DNA of 64,000 nt from Paramarasmius palmivorus (GCA_037176845.1 JAYKXP010000047.1:62001-126000); one strand, 5' to 3'; shown: positions 1 through 11,881, counted from the stretch's first letter. Made by a program: numbers and translations. Notes: a model not told the origin generated them from the letters alone.

Positions 1-416
1 TCAGAGCTTAATCATCCGAACCAATGATTTCACGATAAATAGTTCTTTATAGTTTTTGTAGAATCGTACCGTGTTCCCTGGTGTTTTCTCTATTGGACGT
101 TGCCTTCTGGACGAAGCACATGAAAGTTGCCAGCTGAGCCGTGAATTGCTTGTCACGGCGTCACATGCGTGATGTGTGATAATGTTGTCTTAGCCCGTCC
201 ACCACGTATCCACCAATGCACAAGCGCTTACAAGAATCAAAATAGGCAACATACTATTACAACGAAAAATCACGCCTTGCGGGGGAGAGGGGTTGCCATG
301 CACTGACCGCGTGGTCGGTCGAATCAGAACAGTCCAAGGTTGTGTCAGTCGAATTGATACTGGATGTAAGGCACCGCCCGTTTCTGTCAAAGCTCTGCGC
401 ACTTTCCTTCAGCTCC
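1..416. other. No gene supported
   Basis: Only short overlapping ORFs with no recognisable domain are seen. This stretch is upstream of the first kinase gene and would hold its promoter and leader, but I see no clear TATA box or other site. Confidence 0.5.
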
Positions 417-3331
417 ATGGACCATGAGACCGTACTGAAGCATCTACAGTTATTATTCCGTGACGAAGAGGCCTATCGACAGTTATTGGAGCAGACAGGA
501 AGTCTTGCTCAATCATTACTGGATTTGTTGCAACAGGTACACTGCTTATTTTTAGACTGATGATTCCTCGATTCACATTTCTCCAGTTGATCGATGCTCC
601 GGGAGTTTCAACCAACATACGCACTTCAATATGCAAGACAATGCTCCGCCTTTCGAAGAAGACTGGTCTTGGTCCAAGTTGCTTCACGATCCGAGGCGTA
701 ACAAGAGTTGGAGAGCATCCAGTTGCCGGCGGGGGGTTCGGTGATATTTGGAAAGGGCGCTTTGGAGGAACGAATGGGCACTATGTGTGTTTGAAGGTGG
801 TTAAGATGTACCTCATGTCAGAACTGGAACCTCTGCTAAAGGTGCGCATCAATCTTCGAGGGTTGATAGCAATGATACTCACTTTATTGATACTAGGACT
901 ACCTCCACGAAGCGATCATCTGGCGACAGCTCAAACATCCAAACCTTCTCCCTTGTCTCGGGCTCTACTATCTCGATGACACCCGCGCACGTATCTGCTT
1001 GGTATCTCCCTGGCTAGAGAATGGAAACCTCGCCCAATTCTTGCGAAATCCCTCACAAGGATCACTCAATCGTCCCCAGTTGATGTACGATATCGCAAGC
1101 GGACTCTCGCATCTTCACGCCTTGAAAATTGTTCACGGAGATCTCAAAGATGTATGTCCCAGCCTTATCACTGTGCATCGCCAATACTAAAGACCGCGCA
1201 GTTCAACATCCTCATTACGTCAAGCTATCGAGCATGCATTGCCGATTTTGGTCTGTCTACCGTCGCAGATTCGCAGGTCCTAAGTGTCACGTCTAGCTTG
1301 CGAACCGGAGGAACAGCGAGATGGTGTGCTCCAGAAGTACACAATGGAGAACCAGCGAAGGCGGAGAGCGATATTTACTCGTGTGGTTGTCTATTCTACG
1401 AGGTGAGCGACTTTTCTGCCCCCAGTGTGCGTTGAATTTCAACTCTCGGATAAGATTGTCACAGGCCTTGTCCCTTTCAACTCTCTCAAGAGGGACCCAG
1501 CGATTGTAATGGCTGTTCTGCGAGGAGAACGACCTTCAGCGCCAACGGATGTTGTCGACATGTCGGACGATCTATGGTTGCTTATGAACGAATGCTGGGA
1601 AACTGAGCCCGGATTACGTCCCACGGCAGACAACCTACTTCGACGTTTACCTACTGAAGGAATGATTCCTTCAGATGACTGGGACGAAACACTATTTACC
1701 GAGCTTCATAAAAATGTCGATGTTCCTCGCCAACCAGCAGAGGCGATCAGTTTCGTGAAACGAGTCGTCCGGGAACGACAGCTGGGCAAGCAAGGTTCAT
1801 CTGATGAGCAATTGCCAGACCAGGGAGTGATGGCAGACGGAGAATCGCTATCCCTTACTGGAGATCTCCAGGGTGCAGTCGAGCTTTTCCAAGCGATCTG
1901 GAATAACGAGAGAGCCTTCATAGAGCTAGTAAACCAAGGAGGATCTATTGCTCAGTCCTTACTGGACTGGTTACAACAGGTAAGCTACCATATCACCTTG
2001 TCCGTGCATTTACTCGAGTACAACAACTAAGGCATGCTCAATAGCTAGTTGATGCCCCAGGTCTCTCTGCGAAGCTACGAAGCGGGCTATGCGCCACGTT
2101 GGCTCTCCTTGCGCAAAAGTCCCGCCTCGTGCCAAGTTCTCTGATAATCACAGGCGTTTCTAAGCTGGGAATACAGCCTATCGTCATCGAAGGTGGACTT
2201 GGTGATATGTGGAAAGGGCACATAGAAGGATTGGACGGGCAAGTGGTATGCTTGAAGATGCCACGCAGGGCCTATACTGCGTCCGATAGACGAGCATTGC
2301 TAAAGGTATGTCTTCCGATTTACTTTATGACGCCCTCTAACGACTCACTTGGTCAACAACAGAATTACCTTCGCGAGGCGATGATTTGGAGACAGCTCGC
2401 GCATCCCAATATTCTTCCGTGCCTGGGAGTGTGCTACCCTGACAAGGGTCGGGAACGCCTGTCTCTGGTCTCTCCCTGGATGGAGTATGGCAACCTTGTC
2501 AGCTTTCTGAACAGCCGTCCTCGAGAATCTGTCAATCATTTACAACTTGTGAGTTATTCTTCTTTCCAAGCAAACCATCCTCATCAAGCATTCAGATGCA
2601 TGACGTGACCAGTGGACTATCCTACCTTCATAGTTTAAGCATCGTACACGGTAATCTCAAGGGCGTAAGCTAGATTTCAACTCTGGGCCATCAATGCAAA
2701 GACTAACTCAAGTTTCGTAGATGAGCATCCTCATAACACCATCGCTCCGAGCATGTATTACTAGTTTTGGGTTAGCTCGTTCGGTACCAGAAGGACCCGT
2801 GTCCGACTTTGACGACGACGATATAGAGGACTATTATCTGAATGTGAATGATACTCCGTGGTTAGCACCAGAAGTCCTCCGAGCCAATGCGAACGTAGGG
2901 ACTGTAAAGAGTGACATCTATGCGTGCGTATGTGTGTATTATGAGGCAAGTCAATCTGTCCCATTCGTTATACTCTGGAATTGAACCACAACGAAATATA
3001 GATTTTTACCGGGAATTTTCCATTTCACGATGTCGAGAACATCGAGCTCACAATACTACGAGGAATTCGCCCGACGGACCCATATGACAACTCATTCAGT
3101 CGTATGTTGTGGTCATTGATGAATCGGGGCTGGGACGAAAATCCAGTGTCAAGACCCGAGGCGGAGGATCTGCTCAAGAGCCTCGTCCAACTGGCGCAGA
3201 ATGCTAATGTCGATATTTCTCCTGCGGAAGGCTGGGATAGCAGATTGTTCGACAGGACGTGGAATAGTGCAGATCACGGACAATATCTTCCGTCTAAAGA
3301 AGTTTTGGAGTTTATATCAACTCACGAGTAA
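417..3331 (+). CDS. Tandem kinase-pseudokinase protein, TKL-like (about 808 aa)
   Basis: Ten exons can be read: 417-536, 587-841, 897-1151, 1202-1402, 1455-1979, 2045-2305, 2363-2548, 2596-2664, 2721-2945 and 3002-3331, all joined in phase 0. Module 1 has a small N-terminal domain, a glycine loop GGGFGDIWKG near residue 88, Lys110 in VCLKVV, catalytic loop HGDLK with Asp207, Asn212, and DFG at 225-227, so it keeps the phosphotransfer residues. Exon 5 is one open frame that runs from the C-lobe of module 1 straight into the N-terminal domain of module 2, so both modules are in one gene. Module 2 keeps Lys523 but has HGNLK (catalytic Asp replaced by Asn621), Ser in place of the catalytic-loop Asn, and SFG in place of DFG, so it should be a pseudokinase. 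Its activation segment carries an acidic DFDDDDIED run. The intron at 2946 uses a GC donor. Cytosolic signalling is likely; substrate unknown. Confidence 0.82.
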
Positions 3332-3797
3332 CCAGTAAACTAATTGTATTGCTTGTTTATACGGCAATTTAAAGATTTTACTATATATTCCAGACATTCC
3401 TGAAGATCTTCTATGCGTAGACGTCTCGTGTTGGTGCCTGACTTTTCATTTCTAACACGTTGCCTTAATCGGCGATTCTCTACCCACAACTACCACGTCC
3501 TCTGCATCGTTTGATGCAGACACATGCTTGCATCCGTTAAAGTGCCAATCCAATCATCCTGGGTCGATGGCTCGATAATACGGCACGCCTTGCGCTTCTC
3601 GCAGCGACACATTGGCGACACACAGTCCAGCTCAATGCCTTATGCTTACCCGAGTCTCTCGACTCTGAGGCGCTGAAGCTCGACCGATTAGACATTTACA
3701 TACTAAATACACTTAAATGCATCCAATACGTTACACATTTCGCATAGAAAGACTCCTTCAATGCCTATAAGATGCGATATGCCTCGACGCCCTCCCG
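3332..3797. other. Gap between two convergent kinase genes
   Basis: No coding sequence is supported here. The gap lies tail-to-tail between the plus-strand double kinase and the minus-strand double kinase, so it should hold both 3' ends. An AT-rich run at 3340-3395 could carry 3'-end signals, but I cannot point to a specific one. Confidence 0.5.
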
Positions 3798-5181
3798 CTA
3801 ATTACCTCTAGCTATCCCCTTCACCGTCTCTTCAACAAATCTCAGCGCCACTGACTGCTGATACGTGCCTGCTACATTTCTTTGTAGTTCAGTGAACAGA
3901 GTAGTATCCCAGTCTCCTGCAGGAACGATGTTCCCGGGCTTCTCAGCGCTTATCCGCTGAACTAACACCTCTGCTGTAGGACGTGATGTGAGTTCGGTAG
4001 CCCAGCACTCTTCTATTAGTGCCCACAAGCTATCACCAATACCTGGGGGTTTTGCAGGGCGTTTACCCTGGCGGACAGCAGCTATTATTTCTGGGTCTCT
4101 CTGGAGCTCATGGAAGGGAATAGATCCTCCCGCGACAATCTTGTGGTGGCCCTATTAGATCACCGAGTTGCAAGATATAATTATGACACACACCTCGTAA
4201 TATATACATCCAAGCGAGTAGATATCACTCTGTTTTGTTCGTGGATCTCCTTGGTGTATCTCGGGGGCAGACCATCTGGCTGTTCCACTGGCCAAATACG
4301 CAGTTGTGGAAAAAAGCTGTGAACTGGCAATACAGGCTCGACCTGACTGCGTTATCAGGACATTCACCTAGAACATGTTTTTTGCAGTTAGATACTACAA
4401 AAATGCTTAGGTCCACCATTAACTTACATCTTTGAGGTTTCCGTGAATAAGTTCCATGGCATGAAGATGAGACAATCCACTCGCTAGATCATACATTAAC
4501 TGAACATGTTCAACAGAGCTCCGGTGAAGGAACTCGACAAGACCTCCATTTTCTATCCAGGGATATAACAAGCCCGCATATTGTTGCGCAACATCGAGGA
4601 AATACAGCCCGAGACAAGGGAGGAGATTAGGATGTCTGAACTGCCGCCAAACAATCCCTTCACGAAAGTACTCCTGCCATTGATGAGATGAATGTTGTAG
4701 ATGTTCACAAAACACAATAGCTACCTGTAATGAATTTCTCGCGTTTCGGATGACCTTTATAAACACAAATCGATCCGCCGCTTCTCCAATCCGCCCCTTC
4801 CAAATATCACCGATCTGATCACCAGTAACCGGGGACTTTCCAACCTTAGTTACATTTCGGATCGTCAGGCATCTCGGGTAAATCCCAGGCTTCCGTGAAA
4901 GGTAAACGATTGCTTTACATATTGAACTTCGTAAGTTGCTGGAGACTCCGGGGGCATCTATTTGCTATTCCGGAAGCTGTTCAGCCATCCTAAACAGCAA
5001 TTAAGAGATGTCGTACTTGTTGCAGCCAATCCAACAAAGACTGTGCTATGGACCCTTCTTGCCCCAACAGTCTTTTGTAGGCCTTTTCATTGCTGAAGAG
5101 CAGCTGAAGCCACTTGAATGGTGTTAGGAAGTATGAGACAGTGGATAGACAATAACGCACATGAGAACTGTCTTTATGAAT
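3798..5181 (-). CDS. Pseudokinase module, probable second half of a double kinase gene
   Basis: Exons read at 5017-5181, 4725-4964, 4428-4673, 4194-4367 and 3798-4139, all phase 0. The first exon gives the family N-terminal module (ending AQSLLDWLQQ). The kinase core is degenerate: the glycine loop reads GDQIGDIWKG, the ATP-binding Lys is kept (FIKVIR), the catalytic loop is HGNLKD so the catalytic Asp is lost, and the DFG position reads SSQ. SAPEIH and DIYSLGC of the C-lobe are intact. It therefore looks like a non-catalytic pseudokinase. No Met precedes the module except in the acceptor context at 5181, and the upstream kinase frame can be spliced into it (donor at 5267, acceptor at 5182), so I infer it is the C-terminal half of the same gene as 5268-7924. 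The donor GTTTTA is weak, so a separate gene cannot be excluded. Confidence 0.68.
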
Positions 5182-5267
5182 CTGCATGGATATGATCGAC
5201 GTATGTAAGCGACCGGCGCAAATGGCACAAGCATATGGAAACGCACATCAGTATTTCTTGGTAAAAC

Positions 5268-7924
5268 CTTCAAGACTGTTAAGCGGCCCTGCCCCCGCCC
5301 CCGCCCTTGCCCTCCACTCCCCCTAGAGACCGCTCTTGATCCATGAAGCTGCCTTTCTCGTTCCGCCAACTTTGCCTCACGCTCTTGCAGAGCTTTAAGC
5401 TGAGCTTGTAATATCTGCTGTAGGGACTGAAGTTCCCTCTCTTTCACCTGAACCCTTCGGTACCCCTTGTCGACTTGGGCCTTTGCTTCGTTGTAGCTCG
5501 CCTCCAAGGCAAGATTCCTTTTCTGTTCCGCTTTCGCCCTACTCGAGAGCTGAGATTCCAAGTCTGCAACCCTCTGCTGCTGTTCAGCAAGCTCATGTGT
5601 TCTCTCTTCTAGTTCAATTTGTAGAGTGGCAATAGAGATATTTGTGTCATCAATATCCTGCTCACGATCTTGTATCTCCTTTCCTTCTTCGACCTCCTCA
5701 ATCCCCAGAGCAGCAATTCGCGCAGTAAGCACCTCTGACTCGTGGCTATCCAGCTCCTCTCCTTCGTCCGGCATGAGAGCGGCAACAGAGCCACGCGGCG
5801 TGTCACGAAGACCCTGTTCACTGTTCTCCAATCGTTCCTCGCTTCTCGTCAGGTTGAGCTCGGTACTATCTTCTGTTTGAACTGGTACATACCCCCAGTT
5901 AGTTGCCCACTCCTCTCTCTCGATTACGTCCGCACCCAGGGTTTCGGTTAGGAAGTCCAGAGCCTCTGCAGACAGAAGGCTACGTGTAACATTCCTCTGG
6001 AGCTCGATGGATGAGCTGTCGTTCCAGTCTTCCGCAGGAGCGATGGTCCGGTTACCGGTTAAGCGCTGTAGTAAAGCCTCGGCTATAGGTCGAGACTTTG
6101 GTTCCCTTTCCCAACATTGGGACATCAACGACCACAATTCATCCGATGTGTCCGTAGGCCTTGAAGGAAGCTGCCCGTTGATGATAGCGAGTAATATAGC
6201 AGCATCCTGATTCATTTCATAAAAGGGTACAAAGCCAGCAATAATCTATATCCTATCAATATCATGAACTGCTATGAGAGTAGTACAATGACAGGACTTG
6301 CCTCGTAGAACACCCCGCCACATGAGTAAATATCGCACTCCTTGTTGGGCGAGCTGCTGCCCAAGGCAACTTCTGGCGCGCACCATCTAATAGTGTTCGG
6401 TCTTCCTGCACTTGTGGTTGATGTGACTTTGGGAATCTGAGAGTCCGAAACGCGAGATAACCCAAAGTCAGCAATGCATGCACGATGAGTCGACGTTATA
6501 AGAATGTTCGCCTACGAGTTATGCCGGAATCTGTCAGTCCCCAGTGTAACATTGAAATCGTCACTCACTGCTTTTAGGTCTCCGTGAACGACGTTGAATT
6601 TGTGTAAATGGGATAATCCGCTCACTATGTCATGCATCTGGAATTGTTTTAGTGGACTGGAACTTAACGCAGGTCGCCAAAGGGACGTACGAGTCGGATA
6701 CGGTCTACAGACTCGTGGGCCCGGGCGCAAGCTTCGAGATATTGTGTGAGATTTCCGTTCTCCATCCAGGGAGACACCAAGCAAACACGTTCGTGGGTAT
6801 CATCAAGGTAGTACAGGCCAAGGCAAAAAAGGATATTAGGGTGTTTCAGTTGACGCCAGACGATTGCTTCACGGAGAAAACGCTGGCAATTTTGTAAATC
6901 ACGGGTAGTTTGGTATAATCGAGGAAACATACTTTGAGGAAATGTTTAATGTTCGACGAATACACTCGGGCTACCTTCAAGCAGACACTCCGACCATTTC
7001 CTTCCATCTCCCCCGGATAAACATTAGTCTTGTTTTTTTCTCAGGGTAGCGTAGCCGCTGGAAAATTTGCTGAGCTAATCACGCCCGGTTATAGTCAGTG
7101 CCGGTTAACCGAACGCCGCTCGCCCCACCTTTGACCTCACAAAACCATCCTCAAAGGACATTTTTCTTCTATTTGTACTAAAAGACATTGATAGGGATCG
7201 TGTTAACTAACTCACCAATTTTTGTAGCAGCCTGTCGCCTCCAGCGAGCTAGAAAAATCAGGCGCGTCGGCTGTCACCAAAATCGCGTGAGGTTGGTTTG
7301 AGGAAATCCGTGACTTTCCACGGTCTAAGACTTTCCTCAACTCTCCTGCTACATATATACATGAGATCATTAAATAACATGTGTATCTATATAAAGTACG
7401 AAGATAAAATGTATGAAGCTGTTCGACATGGCAGCAAAATACAGAGGGACCGGCCGTGGGAACTCATGATTACCTCAGCAAAAAATCCAAAGGCGCGCGG
7501 ACCCTGGGTATGTTCCAGACTACATACACACACATCACTTGTGATCGTCAGTGTGTATCGTCAGTCTGGTTCTCGAGACTAGATAAACATCGCCGAATCC
7601 ACCACCGTCAACCGGGTGCTTTCCAATCATAGTGACACCTTGTATCGTTAGGCAGCTTGGATAGAGGCCGGATGCTTCCGAAAGACGAAGGATTGTCTTG
7701 CATATAGAGGTACGCAAATCGTTTGGAATGGCCGGAGCATCGATCAACTGAGAAACAAGAATTGAGGTGCTGGTTATGAGGTCGCATCAAGGACCCGTAC
7801 ATACCTGTTGCAACCAATCTAGTAAAGACTGCGCCAAGTCTCCTTTTTGTTCCAATAGTTTTCGGTAGGCCCCTTCGTCACGGAATAAACGCTGGACAAC
7901 ATCTAGCTCTTTTTCATGGTTCAT
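5268..7924 (-). pseudogene. TKL-like kinase module with coiled-coil tail, broken by an insertion
   Basis: Exons read at 7805-7924, 6933-7747 (interrupted), 6691-6882, 6569-6637, 6302-6511 and 5268-6245. The start ATG at 7924 opens the family N-terminal module. Catalytic residues are all present: VCLKVA, HGDLKA, ANILI and ADFGLS. The C-lobe is followed by about 170 residues of heptad-rich coiled coil (ending near REAKLAERERQLHG) and a Gly/Arg-rich GRGRGQGR tail. The N-lobe exon is split after the glycine loop (GGGFGDVY) by 557 bp flanked by a perfect 9-bp duplication; removing one duplication and the insert restores the frame exactly into the Lys strand. I therefore call it a disrupted gene, probably a recent loss. 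Downstream it probably continued into the pseudokinase module at 3798-5181, giving the same kinase-pseudokinase layout as the gene at 417-3331. The intron after FYE uses a GC donor. Confidence 0.75.
7025..7581. mobile_element. 557-bp transposon-like insertion with 9-bp target duplication
   Basis: The 9-mer GATAAACAT is present at 7016-7024 and again at 7582-7590. Between them the insert begins TAGTCT and ends AGACTA, a 6-bp terminal inverted repeat. It lies inside the N-lobe exon of the kinase at 5268-7924, and deleting the insert plus one 9-mer restores the reading frame. It has no long ORF with recognisable transposase motifs, so it would be non-autonomous. A 9-bp duplication is typical of Mutator-like elements, but the short terminal repeat does not allow firm classification. 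Confidence 0.75.
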
Positions 7925-9840
7925 GACGAAAACGACAGATCTTAGTAAAGCCTCAAGCGCCTGGGCTGGGTCTGATGGTTGTCAACAGATAACTGGGAAC
8001 GTTACAGGCTGTCAGCTGAGGGGAGTAAATGCCTGCGAACATATTTCTTTTCGTATGGTGCACGTCACTTAGACGCCGCCTGTTTTGGGCAGTGGCTGTG
8101 CAGCGGCAAAATTGGCCGACGAAAAAAAATTTTCCTACAACTACCGTTTTGGCTGGTTTGGAAGGTGATTTTAGCCAATCTCTAGAGCTGGGTTGGAAAA
8201 TCTTCTTGAAAACGTGCAGCTCCAAAGTGTATAGCGAGAATTGGGAGCAAGTCCTTCAAAATCATCCGGAGATACTTCCATAAATGGAACTTTCCCACAC
8301 CAAATAAGGAAGGTGGCAAAATTCCCAGGTACCCGTTTGTGATTTTTGACCCTATGGCTTATCCCTCTTGTGGTTTTACTCTATGGTTCAAAAGGAGCAT
8401 TTTTGACAGAGGGTTTAAAATTTGGCTTGAATCTGGCGGCCCGGTACCGGCTTGCACAAAACAGGCGGCGTCTAAGTGACGTGCACCATAGTTGAAACGA
8501 ACGAACCGATGTCCGAAGATCTTCTGGAATTCGAAGAACATCATGCAGCTCTATGACCGTTAACATCCGCTTCTTCCGTCGGGTGCAGGTCCTATTTACA
8601 AGCCAGATCCTATATCTAGACTTCAGAGTCAGTCAATTCCATAGGCCAGTAGTCATGGTAACACTGCGCTTAAGTTCAATTCAAGCATACCAGAATCAGC
8701 TTTTCTTGAGGATTCTCTGTGCTTGAGTTGAACAGGCTTGAGTGTGGTGGTGTACGAAGAGAACAGTGACTCGGTTGTTACGGATCCGATTCCGAAATCG
8801 CGTGTCACTGTTTTTCGATTTACCACTCCGTCCTTCCCTTGACGTTTCTCTGGACACCTTCGACACAGGCTGCACATCCTCCATCGTCCACTGTAGGCTC
8901 GGCTCTCAGATCTCAGTACTCAATGCTTATCATTGGCAAGCCCTTGCACTCGAATTTAACAAATTTGAATTCTGTCTAGATTTCAGCTGCAACGCTGGTC
9001 AAGTTATCTCGGGATACATATCACGGATATTGGGCCACAGATGAGATCTTGGGAGTGACCGAGTTGACGTCGAGAGAGGCAAGCAGAATAGGGAGACGCA
9101 ACCGAGATGCAACGCGTTTCGCTGATGGGGTGCTGGTGCTCGTTCACTCTGGTACGTTCTACTATTATCCATTGTTACTCCTTTTTGCTGATAACTGTCA
9201 TTCTCTGAAATTAACCAGGACTCTATATTGCTCCGCCGTTCTTCGAAGTTCCCTGCCGAATTTTTTTCCCTACTAGTGCTGTTACTCGATCGTGTTCTCG
9301 CTCGCCCCCTACGCAAAACCTTCCACTTCTCGATTTCAGAGGGCCACGCACAAGTTCAATGACTGCTATGACAGTAAGACGGTTGAATTTCTTGTCGTGC
9401 CATCCGGGATGGAAGCTCAAGCTATGTACTCAAGGTGCTAGTACTTCTCATACATTTGACATCCTTCGCCTTACACGCTCTTCAGATAGGTACCCAGCAA
9501 ACAATCTCATACTCTTGCGCCCCTCTCTTTCTGTGACTCGAGAAGCATTATAGCTCCGTTTTCTGAAGGGAGCGTGTCGGTCGAGGTGCGTTCTCTTTCT
9601 ATACCGTTGTACACAATACTTATCAGATCCTCAGTTTGGTGCTGTCAGAATCAGGCAGTCCACTCACATTTCAAAACCCACGGAACTTCTCCACGGCCGA
9701 AAGAACATTTGCGGGTACCGCTCTGGCAATCGAGCACGTCATTCCCGCCATTTGATACCAGTGTTAGGCAGGCTATCAAACTGTATTTTCCACGTATAAA
9801 CATTCGACAAGGAGATGATGACGGTTCATTCTCATGCCTC
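7925..9840. other. Intergenic region with an inverted repeat
   Basis: No gene is supported. It contains a 34-bp perfect inverted repeat (listed separately). The remaining ORFs are short, overlap on both strands and carry no recognisable motif. The last part should contain the promoter of the 7-TM gene starting at 9841. Confidence 0.5.
8054..8490. repeat. 34-bp perfect inverted repeat with a 369-bp spacer
   Basis: The arm at 8054-8087 is the exact reverse complement of 8457-8490; the shared core is CGTCACTTAGACGCCGCCTG. No target duplication is visible outside the arms, and similarity does not extend clearly in either direction. It could be a fold-back or MITE remnant, or a hairpin-forming element. 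Confidence 0.8.
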
Positions 9841-11219
9841 ATGCCTATGATTGACGGGCCCGTGCGGAGCGTCGCGGTGATTCTTTCTGTGAGTATCTTT
9901 CATTCTCTTCTCTTCGCGGTGACATTGATGAACGTTTGGACCCCGGCAGATACTTTGTTTCCTATATGGTACGGTGCCTCTCATCCAACTCAACAGCATG
10001 CAGAAGGACTAACTAGGCTAGGGACAACAGGCATCTACACGGTTCTCTTTTCAGTGTGTATTCACACACTCTTGAAGCAAAAACGTCGGCGATACCTTCT
10101 ACATTGCTTCTCCATGTCGTCGCTCTTTGTTCTCGCGACTGCTAGTCTCATTTACAACGCCAAGGATGTCGTGGAGCAAGCTCTTCCAGGTTATGATGCG
10201 GACCAGTGAGTGGCTTCGCTCTGAACTACCGAACGGTACCAATTCCCACACGCGCATTACAGGAACAAGGATATCGTCCCCGTGCAGTGCATCACAATGA
10301 TCCTCGCCAAGTGGGTTGCGCTACAAGTTTCAGGATACCTTAAGAGATACTGATCAATGTGGTCTCAACAGCATTATCGCAGACGCGATTCTGGTATGTG
10401 TGATCCTGCGTCTTCGCGGCCGAAGACTAATTCGAATCCTCCACATAGATCTGGAGATGTTATACTGTTTGGGGTAGCAGCATCAAGATCATTGTCTTCC
10501 CCACTATACTCTGCGTTGCCGCTACCGGTCAGTCTACCAGTTCCATTCCCTCATAAACGTGTCTAAGTCAGGATATCAGTGCTAAGAACCGTCGTTCTAT
10601 TCCATTACACCGAATATGTCGGAACCGATCTTTTCGCTATCCCTTTGCTACCAGAGACAAGAGCGTATCATCAAGGGTCGGGAAACGAAGCTATTCGTAT
10701 GATTCTAGCGTTTGTGTTTACGACTGCGTTGGCGAATTTACTGGTCACGCTGTTGATTGGTGAGTACTACGTATATGTTTAGCCTCGTGTTAATAGGGCT
10801 GATTGTTTTTGCTCTCGACAGCTGGAAGAATCTACTTCATTACCCACGAAGTATCAGCGTATCTAGGAAAAAAGACGAAAAAGATGTATCGTACGGTGAT
10901 TGCCATTGTGTGAGTCTCTGCTTTCCTCTCAGAGTATATATCGATACTTAAACGAAGGATAGAGTTGAGTCCGGTAGTATACACCCTTTAGCGCTGATCA
11001 TCTACGCTTCCTCTGTTCTGGTGGTGCTCAACGGCGGCGGAGGACATGTACAGCTTTTCGTGGCAGTTGTACAAGCTGCGTTGAACCAGATCATCGTCAG
11101 TGCTTGATTCACTATTATTCTTGTCGGCGTTGCTGATAGGATGAGGTTCATTATAGGGAATCGCTCCAACGCTGATTATAGTCCGTATGGGGCTCGGAAT
11201 TAGTGTTGACAACGAGTAG
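9841..11219 (+). CDS. Seven-transmembrane integral membrane protein (about 325 aa)
   Basis: Eight exons can be read: 9841-10205, 10263-10310, 10372-10393, 10449-10527, 10580-10759, 10822-10909, 10963-11095 and 11157-11219, and the phases fit at every junction. The product has several hydrophobic segments spaced as in the large agaric family of GPCR-like 7-TM proteins of unknown function. Family-like motifs include IWRCYTVWG near the third or fourth helix, AGRIYFITHE in a loop, VESGSIHPLALIIYA, and the C-terminal GIAPTLIIVRMGLG. It acts in a membrane; ligand and partner are unknown. The start is the ATG at 9841 (an alternative is at 9847). It sits alone between the kinase cluster and the coiled-coil genes. 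No defects are seen. Confidence 0.85.
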
Positions 11220-11881
11220 ACCGTGCTGCCGACGGCGCGTGCTGAGCGTGGATGTAAGTGTGAAGACAGCAGTAATGATGAAATATGAGACGCAGGGGTG
11301 AGCTTCGAGTCGGTGACGGTCAAGGTAGACGTAGAAGTAGAAAGGCAGACGAGGACTGCAGGATCTAAATAGTTAAAGTCTATTTCACATGATTGCACCC
11401 TTTTTGGAACATTGTACTAAACGTCGAATACAGTTCAATAGGGCAACAATAAAGACATGTTCACATCTATGAACCCAATACGATTGTACAACATTATGCA
11501 TTAGCCGTAAGACAGTGATATGAAGTAGACTATAGAAAAGTCCGGTATAGACGATGGAGTTGGTAATGAAGTGTTCATCGCAGGGTGACACGATAACATG
11601 ATTACAAGTTACAACTTAGAGAACCATGGTTTCCTGAGTCCAGTCATTAGGTCAGTGTTCAGTGTCAAAGTAGTGAAGGTCTAGATTTACCCATTGACGT
11701 TCTGTTGATTCAGGTTCTTCCCGGCATTTGGGGATGGATACCCTATATTGTACACATTACCGTGTACATTCTGGAGCCAGCTCCCAGAGACCTGTGTATT
11801 GTTTGCTCGATGGAGCATCGATTCAGAGACCGCCAGCCTGAAAAGAAAAGTTGAGCTTTGGAAACAGATGACGCAGAAGGC
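11220..11881. other. Gap between convergent genes
   Basis: No coding sequence is supported. It separates the 3' end of the 7-TM gene from the 3' end of the minus-strand coiled-coil gene. Short ORFs here lack any family signal. Confidence 0.5.
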
